This document shows, piece after piece, positions 1 through 6,938 of a stretch of 42,377 bases of DNA; the first letter of the stretch is position 1, and every line of letters begins with the position of its first letter. Below the pieces are notes generated by a model. It was not told where the DNA came from. It ran no database searches and worked only from the letters and a program-made list of their open reading frames with translations. Origin of the DNA: DASSUC01 sp035650075 (GTDB lineage Bacteria; Actinomycetota; Actinomycetes; Mycobacteriales; Micromonosporaceae); the NCBI GenBank assembly GCA_035650075.1, contig DASRII010000166.1:1-42377 (forward strand), read 5' to 3'. Position numbers and translations under genes: made by a program.

Positions 1-716
1 GCGAACGACGCGAGGGCCGGGGTCGACAGCGGCAGAACGATCGTCCGGAAGATCCGGAAGTGACTTGCTCCGTCCACCATCGCGGCCTCCATGACGTCCC
101 TGGGCAGCTGCGCGATGAAGTTGTGCAGCAGGAAGATCGCCAACGGCAGCGCGAACATCGTGTGCGCGGTCCACACCCCGAGGTACGACCCTTTGGGCAT
201 TGCCGGGAAGACCGTGAGCGCGCCGACGTGCAGGCCAGTCGAGAACAGCCGCAGCAGCGGGATCAACGCCATCTGCAGCGGCACGATCTGCAACGCGAAG
301 ATGAAGAAGAACACCGTGTCGCTACCCCGGAACCGGATCCAGGCCAGGGCGTACGCCGCCATCGCCGCGAGCGTGACCGGGATGACCGTGGCCGGGATCG
401 TGATCGCCAGGGAGTTGACGAGGTACGGCAGCAGACCGGCGCTCGAGCCGAACGCGCTCTGGAACAGGATCGTCTGGTAGTTGGTCAGGGTCGGCTGCGG
501 GTCGGCGAAGAAGGTCCACCACCCGGTGGTGGCCACCTGGTTGGCCGGCCGTATCGACGTGATGAACAGGCCGAGCGTCGGGATCGTCCAGAGCACGGTC
601 ATCACGATGACCAGGGTCGAGGCGATGGGGCTGCTGAAGGCCCGGCGGACGGACTTGACCGCGGGTTCGCGCGTGCGGGTGGTCTCCGTCGCGGCAATGG
701 CATCGAGAGCAGTCAT
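1..716 (-). CDS. CUT1 sugar ABC transporter permease, MalG type (3' end cut by window)
   Basis: Second membrane-spanning subunit of a carbohydrate importer; with its partner permease it forms the channel that an ATPase drives. About 238 codons are present and the C-terminus lies beyond base 1. The N-terminus (MTALDAIAATE) is followed by a hydrophobic segment, a periplasmic-type loop and further membrane segments. The EAA loop that contacts the ATPase is visible near the truncated end (EAAMVDGASHFRIFRTIVLP), which fixes the family. The ATG at 714-716 overlaps the TGA of the upstream permease in an ATGA junction, so the two are translationally coupled. No ATPase gene is visible; a genome-wide MsiK-type ATPase is the likely driver. 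The substrate is inferred from the neighbouring arabinose-type glycosidases and is not proven. Confidence 0.93.
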   Translation of the reverse strand, partial: MTALDAIAATETTRTREPAVKSVRRAFSSPIASTLVIVMTVLWTIPTLGLFITSIRPANQVATTGWWTFFADPQPTLTNYQTILFQSAFGSSAGLLPYLVNSLAITIPATVIPVTLAAMAAYALAWIRFRGSDTVFFFIFALQIVPLQMALIPLLRLFSTGLHVGALTVFPAMPKGSYLGVWTAHTMFALPLAIFLLHNFIAQLPRDVMEAAMVDGASHFRIFRTIVLPLSTPALASF

Positions 717-1684
717 CGCGTCGCACGCTCCCTACGCAGCTGGAAGATGTTGTAGAGGACGAGGGGTAGCACGGCCACGAACAGGATGGTGGCGAGCGTG
801 CTGCCGCGGCCGTTCTCGAAGAAGACGAACGACTGCGTGTACATCTCGTTGGCCAGGACCTGGGTGCCGAAGTTGCCGCCGGTCATCGTACGGACGATGT
901 CGAAGACCTTGAGCGTAGTGATCATGATCGCGGTCAGTACGACGATCAGGGTGTTGCGGATCATCGGGATCGTCACCTGGAACAGCAGCTTGCGGCCGGT
1001 CGCCCCGTCCATCCGGGCGGCCTCGGTGATCTCGTCCGGTACCGCCTTGATCGCGGCGGACAGCACGACCATGGCGAACCCGGTCTGGACCCAGATCATG
1101 ATCACCATGAGCAGGAACGTGTTGAGGGGCTGGGCCAGGATCCAGTTCGGCGGGTTCTTCCAGCCCAGAGCCATGACCACCTGGCTGAGCAGGCCGATCT
1201 GCGGCTGCTCGGGCCCGCGGGCCTCGTAGACGAACCGCCAGATGAAGCTGGCGCCGACGAAGGACACCGCCATCGGCATGAAGATCAGCGATTTGTAGAA
1301 CGCCTGCCGCTTCATCCGGTCGACCAGCAGGGCCATGGCCAGGCCGATCACGGTCGTCACCACCGGCGCCACCACGATCCAGAGCAGCGTGTTGATCAGT
1401 ACCTTCTGGATGGGTGACGCGGTGAACGCCCACTCGTAGTTGTCGCCGCCGACGAACCGCGAGCTGCTGCCGTTGAAGAGGCTGAGGTAGACCGTCCGGA
1501 TGACCGGGATGACCAGCCCGGCGAGCAACAGCACCGCGGCCGGGCCGAGGAAGATGGCGATCGTCAGCGGCCGTGCGAAGCGCCCGGTGGCCCGGCCCGC
1601 CGCGAAGAACACCACGAGCAGGATCGCGAAGAACATCGCGATGACCCCGATGGTGTTCCCGAACTTGAGCACCGTTTCCGACAT
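713..1684 (-). CDS. CUT1 sugar ABC transporter permease, MalF type
   Basis: First permease subunit of the importer, 323 aa. The protein opens with MSETVLKFGNTIGV and has about six to seven hydrophobic segments. An EAA-loop signature (TEAARMDGATGRKLLFQVTI) lies around residues 220-240. The start at 1684 is supported by a strong Shine-Dalgarno sequence (GGAGGTGACC) about five bases upstream on the minus strand. It follows the binding-protein gene after 83 bases that carry a perfect GC hairpin, and it overlaps the next permease by four bases. Order binding protein, MalF, MalG is the usual CUT1 operon order. It is probably controlled with the binding protein from the promoter region near 3130-3240. 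Confidence 0.94.
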   Translation of the reverse strand: MSETVLKFGNTIGVIAMFFAILLVVFFAAGRATGRFARPLTIAIFLGPAAVLLLAGLVIPVIRTVYLSLFNGSSSRFVGGDNYEWAFTASPIQKVLINTLLWIVVAPVVTTVIGLAMALLVDRMKRQAFYKSLIFMPMAVSFVGASFIWRFVYEARGPEQPQIGLLSQVVMALGWKNPPNWILAQPLNTFLLMVIMIWVQTGFAMVVLSAAIKAVPDEITEAARMDGATGRKLLFQVTIPMIRNTLIVVLTAIMITTLKVFDIVRTMTGGNFGTQVLANEMYTQSFVFFENGRGSTLATILFVAVLPLVLYNIFQLRRERATR

Positions 1685-1708
1685 GGTTGGTCACCTCCGG
1701 TCGGCCTG

Positions 1709-1744
1709 TGCCGCGGCCCGGGCGTTGCCGCCCGGGCCGCGGCA
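1709..1744 (-). terminator. Perfect 16-bp GC hairpin between binding protein and permease genes
   Basis: Bases 1709-1724 are exactly complementary to 1729-1744, leaving a TTGC tetraloop. No T-tract follows on the minus strand and the next gene has its own strong ribosome site, so a full stop of transcription is unlikely. Intercistronic stems of this kind between a binding-protein gene and its permeases are known to protect the upstream mRNA or cause partial termination, which raises binding protein over permease. That role is inferred here. Confidence 0.8.
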
Positions 1745-1767
1745 TCCGTACTAGTCGTCGAACGTGA

Positions 1768-3129
1768 CTACGCGGGCCACTGCGAGTCGATGTCCTGGAC
1801 CGTCTGGTCGATCGACTTGCCCTCGGCGAACCAGGCCGTCATCGACTTCCACTCCTGCCCCGATCCGACCGCCGCCGGCATCAGGTCGGAGGCGTCGAAC
1901 CGGAACGTGGCGTTCGCGTCGGTGAGGTACTTGGCAGAGAGCTTGTCGAGCGGATCGGTGTAGGCGCTCTGGTCCGCGCCGTTGTTCGCCGAGACCCAGC
2001 CCTTGGCGGCCTTGATCCGGCTGGTGTGCCATTCGGGTGTCGACAGGTACTGCTGTACCAGCTTCACCTCGGGCCGGTCGCCGAAGGCCGTCGTGAACTC
2101 GCCGCCGCCGACGACGGGCGTCGGAACGGACGAGTTGATACCCGGCAGGTAGAACGCGAAGATGTCCGCATTCTCACCGATTTGGGTACCGGCGGGCCAC
2201 TGCGCACCGTAGAACGACGCCTGCTGCAGCATGAAGCAGTTTCCGGTCAGGATCGGCTTGCCGGCGTCCTGGAAGGTCGTCGTCGCGATGGACTTGACGT
2301 CGCCGAAGCCGCCGTTGACGTACTTCGGGTTCAGCATCCAGCCCTGCAGGGTCTGCATCGCCTGCTTGATCTCCGGCGAGTTGAACTTGATCTCGTGGCT
2401 GACCCATTTGTCATAGACGTCGCCGCCGCCGGTACGCAGCACGATCTGCTCGAGCCAGTCGGTAGCCGGCCAACCGGTCGCCGTACCCGAGCCGATGCCA
2501 CCACACCACGGCTTCTTACCGGTCGCCGAGATCCGGTCGCTGAGCTGCATCATCTGGTCCCACGTCGTGGGTACCTGGTAGCCGCCGGCCGTGAACGCCT
2601 TGGGCGAGTACCAGACGAGGGACTTCATGTTCGCGCTCATCGGTGGCGCATAGAACGTGCCGTTGACCGAGCCGAAGGACTTCCAGGTCTTGTTCCAGTA
2701 CTTGTCGACGTTGGCGGCGGTCGCGTCGTTCGGCTTGACCACCTTGCCGGTTTCGACCATCTTCTGCAGCAGACCGGGCTGCGGGATGATGGCCAGGTCA
2801 GGCGCGTTCCCGCCGCTGACGCGGACCGGGAGCTGGGACTCGAAGTCGTTCGAGCCCTCGTACGAGATCTTGATGCCGGTGCAGTCGCTGAACTCCTTCC
2901 AGGACTTCTGGAGCGAGTCCGACTCCGGGCTGATGATCGAAGCGAACATCGTGACGGTCTTGCCGGATTGTCCGGCGAACGCCTGATACTTGGCGCAGTC
3001 GCCGGTCAGCGTCGGGACGGGCCCGGCCGCGTTGTTGCCTGATGTGTTCGAGCAGCCGGCCAACACGGTCACGACCGCGACGGCCGGTGCCACCAACGCG
3101 AGTGCCCGGCGCCGGGTGAGCGCACTCAT
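1768..3129 (-). CDS. Extracellular sugar-binding lipoprotein of CUT1 ABC transporter
   Basis: Solute-binding protein that captures a sugar or oligosaccharide outside the membrane and delivers it to the two permeases downstream. It is 453 aa. The N-terminus has twin-arginine-like basic residues (TRRRALAL), a hydrophobic stretch and a lipobox (VLAGC) that places the lipidated cysteine at residue 26. The body looks like a family 1 binding protein (for example VTMFASIISPES, NAPDLAIIPQPG, GNCFMLQQASF). The ATG at 3129 has GGAGG eight bases upstream. The gene is divergent from the sigma-factor gene, with about 150 bases between them that hold a LacI-type palindrome. Location beside GH43 and GH62 enzymes suggests arabino-oligosaccharide or xylo-oligosaccharide uptake; the ligand cannot be read from sequence. 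Confidence 0.93.
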   Translation of the reverse strand: MSALTRRRALALVAPAVAVVTVLAGCSNTSGNNAAGPVPTLTGDCAKYQAFAGQSGKTVTMFASIISPESDSLQKSWKEFSDCTGIKISYEGSNDFESQLPVRVSGGNAPDLAIIPQPGLLQKMVETGKVVKPNDATAANVDKYWNKTWKSFGSVNGTFYAPPMSANMKSLVWYSPKAFTAGGYQVPTTWDQMMQLSDRISATGKKPWCGGIGSGTATGWPATDWLEQIVLRTGGGDVYDKWVSHEIKFNSPEIKQAMQTLQGWMLNPKYVNGGFGDVKSIATTTFQDAGKPILTGNCFMLQQASFYGAQWPAGTQIGENADIFAFYLPGINSSVPTPVVGGGEFTTAFGDRPEVKLVQQYLSTPEWHTSRIKAAKGWVSANNGADQSAYTDPLDKLSAKYLTDANATFRFDASDLMPAAVGSGQEWKSMTAWFAEGKSIDQTVQDIDSQWPA

Positions 3130-3173
3130 CGAGGTCCTCCAAGGGTTGGGTGTCCTCACTGTCCGAGCCTGAT

Positions 3174-3185
3174 GTAAGCGCTTCC
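3174..3185. promoter_or_regulatory. Candidate LacI-family operator upstream of binding-protein gene
   Basis: The 12-mer GTAAGCGCTTCC is palindromic in five of six arm positions around a central CG, which is the core layout of LacI-family operators. It lies 45 bases before the binding-protein start in the divergent region. No LacI gene sits next to it; the one at 19168-20178 is far away and probably serves the alpha-glucoside operon. The cognate repressor is unknown. Confidence 0.5.
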
Positions 3186-3274
3186 GGCCCGGCCGTGTCC
3201 ATGGCTCGCAGCGATCGAGTCGATAACGAATCGCTGGATGGTCACAGTCTGGCGCACGGCACAGATCATTCGAC

Positions 3275-3285
3275 AAGCTGGGATG
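3275..3285 (+). promoter_or_regulatory. Shared word AAGCTGGGATG before sigma-factor gene
   Basis: The same 11 bases occur at 4815-4825 before the GH43 gene, and a CATTC word lies just upstream in both places. Here the word ends on the first of two adjacent possible ATG starts of the sigma gene. It may be part of a promoter or binding site common to both genes. The identity of the binding factor is not known. Confidence 0.4.
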
Positions 3286-4740
3286 ATGCGAGCTCCGAGT
3301 ACGGACGAGGCCAGTCTGGTCATGGCGGCTCAGGCCGGCGACCGGCGGGCACTCGACGAACTCGTCACCGCCAACCTGCCGCTGGTCTACAACATCGTCG
3401 GCCGGGCGCTGAGCGGCCATCCCGACACGGACGACATCGTGCAGGAGACGATGCTCCGAGCCATCCGCGAACTGGGGACCCTGCGCACACCGAGGAGCTT
3501 CCGATCCTGGTTGGCGGCGATCGCCGTACGTCAGGCGAGCACGCACCTTCGCCGGTCACGCGTTGCCGGGCGGCGCAACGCGGCACTCGCCGAGGCGGAG
3601 GGCCGGCCCGACGCCGGCGCCGATTTCGAGGACCTGACGATTCTGCGCCTCGGGCTGTCCGGCCAACGCCGACAAGCGGTACTCGCCGGTCGCTGGCTGG
3701 ATGCCGACGACCGGGCGTTGCTCTCGCTGTGGTGGGTGGAGGCGGCGGGCCACCTGTCACGGCCGGATCTGGCGGCCGCGATCGGGTTGACCGTCGCCCA
3801 CGCCGGCGTTCGCGTGCAACGCATGCTTCAGCATTTCGAAGTGAGCCGGGGGCTCGTCGCGGCGTTGGCCGCGCAGCCGCGCTGCGCCGGGCTCGACGCT
3901 GCCGCGGCGGACTGGGATGGTCGGCCGAGTCCGTTGTGGCGCAAGCGCCTCGGGCGGCACGTGCGAGCCTGTGTCACGTGTACCCGTGCCGGTGAGGGTA
4001 TGGTCCCCGCGGCGCGGCTACTGATCGGGATCGCGTTGGTCCCCGTCCCGCTGGCGCTGACGGCGGCGTCGATCGGAAAGGGCGCGTTGTCCGGGATCGG
4101 GGGAGCCGGCGTGAAGGTCGGCCTCGTCGGCCAGCTCGCCAAGGCGATGAGCGCACACCCGGTCGCGGCTGCCATCGTCGCCGGCACGGTCGTCACCGGT
4201 ACGGTCGTCGTGGTAGCCCTGCCGGCGCCGCCATCGGGTTCACCGGCACCGATCACGGCGGTCGCCCCGGCGACTCCGGTGCCGCGTACCACGGCCGCGA
4301 CGGTCGCGCTGGGTCCCGTGTCCCTGGAATCAGCCAACGCACCGGGCCGGTTCGTCACGCGCGTCGGCGACTTCGGCGTGCTCACGGGCGTCGGCACCGG
4401 CAGCGGCGCACAGACCCGACAAGCGGCGACATTCGAGGTGGTCGAGGGCCTCGCGGATGCACGCTGTGTGTCGCTGCGCAGCAGTGATGGCCGCTACCTC
4501 CGGCACTCGTTGTGGCGCATGCGGTTGGACACGAACAACCGCACGGTCCTCTTCCGCGGCGACGCCACGTTCTGTCCCAGGGCCGGCTCCACCACGGACT
4601 CGGTATCGCTCGAGTCGTTCAACTACCCCGGTCGGTTCCTTCGCCACATCGGCGACGCCCTGTGGGTGGACCCATCGGACGGTACCGCGTCCTTCCGCGC
4701 GGACAGCTCGTTCCGTACCCGACCTCCGCTAGCCGGATAG
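3283..4740 (+). CDS. Composite ECF-like sigma factor with zinc-finger-like motif, membrane segments and C-terminal AbfB (CBM42) domain
   Basis: The protein has 485 aa from the ATG at 3283 (an in-frame ATG at 3238 would add 15 residues; neither has a clear ribosome site). Residues ~20-90 resemble sigma region 2 (DTDDIVQETMLRAIREL, then RSFRSWLAAIAVRQ). Residues ~145-195 resemble region 4. An HxxxCxxC motif (H226, C230, C233), as in zinc-binding anti-sigma domains, follows. Hydrophobic stretches lie at ~246-265 and ~290-312, then a Pro/Ala/Thr linker. Residues ~346-483 form an AbfB domain (SLESANAPGRF, SLESFNYPGRFLRH, ending FRADSSFRTRPPL), a fold known to bind arabinofuranose side chains. The gene stands between an importer and arabinofuranosidase-type enzymes. 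I infer a one-protein sugar-responsive transcription switch. Two hydrophobic stretches leave it uncertain whether the AbfB domain is outside the cell. Confidence 0.85.
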   Translation: MMRAPSTDEASLVMAAQAGDRRALDELVTANLPLVYNIVGRALSGHPDTDDIVQETMLRAIRELGTLRTPRSFRSWLAAIAVRQASTHLRRSRVAGRRNAALAEAEGRPDAGADFEDLTILRLGLSGQRRQAVLAGRWLDADDRALLSLWWVEAAGHLSRPDLAAAIGLTVAHAGVRVQRMLQHFEVSRGLVAALAAQPRCAGLDAAAADWDGRPSPLWRKRLGRHVRACVTCTRAGEGMVPAARLLIGIALVPVPLALTAASIGKGALSGIGGAGVKVGLVGQLAKAMSAHPVAAAIVAGTVVTGTVVVVALPAPPSGSPAPITAVAPATPVPRTTAATVALGPVSLESANAPGRFVTRVGDFGVLTGVGTGSGAQTRQAATFEVVEGLADARCVSLRSSDGRYLRHSLWRMRLDTNNRTVLFRGDATFCPRAGSTTDSVSLESFNYPGRFLRHIGDALWVDPSDGTASFRADSSFRTRPPLAG

Positions 4741-4814
4741 ACGACTGCCTATCACCGATGCCGATAACAGAAATGTTTCGGTTGAATTTCTCGGTGCCAT
4801 CAAGCATTCTCGAA

Positions 4815-4825
4815 AAGCTGGGATG
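4815..4825 (+). promoter_or_regulatory. Shared word AAGCTGGGATG before GH43 gene
   Basis: This is identical to 3275-3285 in the sigma-gene leader, with CATTC at 4805-4809 matching 3267-3271 (two bases further from the word here). It lies 66 bases before the GH43 start and upstream of the LacI-type palindrome. Together the two copies suggest common control of the sigma gene and the hydrolase operon. Confidence 0.4.
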
Positions 4826-4855
4826 TTGACGCGTTGTTCGGGCCGCGTCTGAAAA

Positions 4856-4869
4856 TGTTAACGCTAACA
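4856..4869. promoter_or_regulatory. LacI-family operator upstream of GH43 operon
   Basis: TGTTAACGCTAACA is a 14-base palindrome with one mismatch between arms and a central CG. It closely resembles the TGTTAGCGCTAACA type of site used by actinobacterial LacI regulators of pentose and hemicellulose genes. It sits 22 bases before the GH43 start, a position that would block transcription or initiation when occupied. Confidence 0.7.
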
Positions 4870-4891
4870 CGCGGTTCGGAGGGACTGAGCA

Positions 4892-6916
4892 ATGCGCCAT
4901 TCGTCCGTGGCGGTCGCGGTGGTGACCGTGCTCCTGACCGGCTCGATGCTCGCTGTCGTGCCGGCCGCGTCGGCGGCGACGGTGGATCCGGCGGCGTGGT
5001 ACGTGCTGGTCAACCGCAACAGCGGCAAGGCGATGGACATTTGTTCCGCGTCGACAGCCGACGGTGCCTGCGTGCAGCAGTACGCCCGGCACAACGGCAA
5101 CAACCAGCAGTTCCAGTTCGTCGACTCCGGTGGTGGCTTCTTCCGGTTGCGGGCTCGGCACTCGAACAAGGTGTTGGATGTGGCCAATTTCTCCACCGCC
5201 AACGGGGCCGCGATCGTGCAGTGGAGCGACCACAACGGCACCAACCAGCAGTTCCGGCTGGCTGACTCGGCCGGTGGCTTCGTCCGGCTGATCAACCGGA
5301 ACAGCGGCAAGGCCGCGGAAGTTCAGAACTCGTCCACTGCGGACGGTGCGCGGATCGTGCAGAACACCGACACCGGTGCCAACAACCAGCAGTGGCAACT
5401 GATCCCGATCGGTGCCTCCACGAACTACACCAACCCGGTGATCTGGCAGGACTTCGCAGACATCGACATCATCCGCGTGGACAACACCTTCTATTACTCG
5501 GCTTCGACGATGCACTACTCGCCAGGAGCGCCGATCCTGCGCTCCTTCGACCTGGTCAACTGGGAGTTCGCCGGCCACTCGGTGCCGAGGCTGGACTTCG
5601 GCTCGAAGTATGACCTGAGCGGAGGCCGAGGGTACGTACGAGGGATCTGGGCCTCGACTCTCAACTACCGCCGAAGCAACAGCACGTTCTATTGGCTGGG
5701 CTGTATCGACTTCAACCAGACGTACGTCTACACCGCGACCGCCGTCGAGGGACCGTGGCAGCGGCGCTCGCAGATCAACAACTGCTATTACGACGCGGGT
5801 CTGCTCGTCGACGACAACGACACCATGTACGTTGCCTACGGCAATACCACCATCAGCGTGGCGCAGCTCTCGGCGGACGGGCTCAGCCAGGTGCGGGCGC
5901 AGCAGGTGTTCAGCACGCCGTCGAGCATCGGTACCCTCGAGGGCGCCCGCTTCTACAAGCGCAACGGCAGTTACTACATCTTCCTGACCCGTCCGGCCAA
6001 CGGCCAGTACATCCTGAAGTCGAACAACCCGTTCGGGCCGTACGAGATACGCCAGTTGCTGCTCAATCTGCCCGGCCCGATCGCCGGCGGCGGGGTGCCG
6101 CATCAGGGCGGGCTGGTGCAGACCCAGAACGGCGCCTGGCACTACCTGGCCTTCGTCGACGCGTTTCCCGGCGGTCGGGTACCGGTACTGGCACCGGTCA
6201 CCTGGACCTCGGACGGGTGGCCGGTCCTCCAGACCGTCAACGGCGCGTGGGGCACCTCGTACCCGATGCCGACCGTGCCGCCGCCACCGCGACCCGTCAA
6301 ACCACTGGTGGGCGTGGACACCTTCACCGGTACGACACTGGGTCCGCAGTGGGAGTGGAACCACAACCCGGACAACGGCAGGTGGTCGGTCAGCAACGGG
6401 CTGCGGCTGCAGACCGCCACCGTGACGAGCGACCTGTACCAAGCGCGCAACACTCTCACGCACCGGATCCAGGGACCGACATCGACGGCGACGATCGTGC
6501 TCGATTACTCCGCCATGAGCAACGGTGACCGAGCGGGGCTGGCGTTGCTACGTGACCAGTCCGCGTGGATCGGCGTCAAACGTGACAACGGCGCAGCCAG
6601 GGTGGTGATGACCAACGGGCTGACCATGGACAGCAACTGGAACACCACCGGTACCGGCACCGAAGCGGCCAGTGCCGCCGTCTCCGGCGGCCGGATATGG
6701 CTGCGGGTCAACGCCGACATCCGTCCCGGTACCGGCCGGCAGGGGCGTTTCTTCTACAGCACCGATGGGGTCACCTTCGCTCAACTCGGACCCGGTTTCA
6801 CGATGACCAATGCCTGGCAGTTCTTCATGGGCTACCGGTACGGCGTTTTCAACTACGCCACCCAGACTCTCGGCGGCGCCGTGACCGTCGAGCGGTTCGA
6901 GCTGACCACACCCTGA
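4892..6916 (+). CDS. Secreted ricin-lectin (CBM13) / GH43 glycosidase, arabinofuranosidase or xylosidase type
   Basis: Exported hydrolase of 674 aa acting on arabinan or arabinoxylan. A signal peptide ends near SAA-TVDP (residue ~30). Residues ~35-175 are a ricin-type trefoil with repeated NNQQF/NNQQW motifs that bind xylan or galactose-like chains. Residues ~180-465 form a GH43 five-bladed propeller. By motif comparison the base is D190 (DFADIDIIRV), the modulating Asp is D301 (YYDAGLL) and the acid is E350 (GTLEGARFYK). The C-terminal ~200 residues (VDTFTGTTLGPQWEW onward) are the beta-sandwich common in GH43 xylosidases. The start has GGAGGG upstream. A LacI-type operator precedes it, and the GH62 gene follows after 22 bases, so the two form an operon. 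Exact substrate specificity within GH43 cannot be told by eye. Confidence 0.92.
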   Translation: MRHSSVAVAVVTVLLTGSMLAVVPAASAATVDPAAWYVLVNRNSGKAMDICSASTADGACVQQYARHNGNNQQFQFVDSGGGFFRLRARHSNKVLDVANFSTANGAAIVQWSDHNGTNQQFRLADSAGGFVRLINRNSGKAAEVQNSSTADGARIVQNTDTGANNQQWQLIPIGASTNYTNPVIWQDFADIDIIRVDNTFYYSASTMHYSPGAPILRSFDLVNWEFAGHSVPRLDFGSKYDLSGGRGYVRGIWASTLNYRRSNSTFYWLGCIDFNQTYVYTATAVEGPWQRRSQINNCYYDAGLLVDDNDTMYVAYGNTTISVAQLSADGLSQVRAQQVFSTPSSIGTLEGARFYKRNGSYYIFLTRPANGQYILKSNNPFGPYEIRQLLLNLPGPIAGGGVPHQGGLVQTQNGAWHYLAFVDAFPGGRVPVLAPVTWTSDGWPVLQTVNGAWGTSYPMPTVPPPPRPVKPLVGVDTFTGTTLGPQWEWNHNPDNGRWSVSNGLRLQTATVTSDLYQARNTLTHRIQGPTSTATIVLDYSAMSNGDRAGLALLRDQSAWIGVKRDNGAARVVMTNGLTMDSNWNTTGTGTEAASAAVSGGRIWLRVNADIRPGTGRQGRFFYSTDGVTFAQLGPGFTMTNAWQFFMGYRYGVFNYATQTLGGAVTVERFELTTP

Positions 6917-6938
6917 TCGAAGGAATAGGAGTATCAGG

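Noticed and set aside
1768..3546. Longer version of the binding-protein frame extending to 3546
   Set aside because: The lipoprotein signal and strong ribosome site place the start at 3129; the extension runs through the divergent sigma gene.
4823..4852. Nine-codon reading frame (ATG to TGA) in the GH43 leader that could be a regulatory leader peptide
   Set aside because: It has no ribosome site and its ATG is part of the word shared with the sigma-gene leader, so chance is more likely.
4619..6463. 614-codon minus-strand frame opposite GH43
   Set aside because: No family motif; the plus strand has signal peptide, lectin repeats and GH43 catalytic residues.
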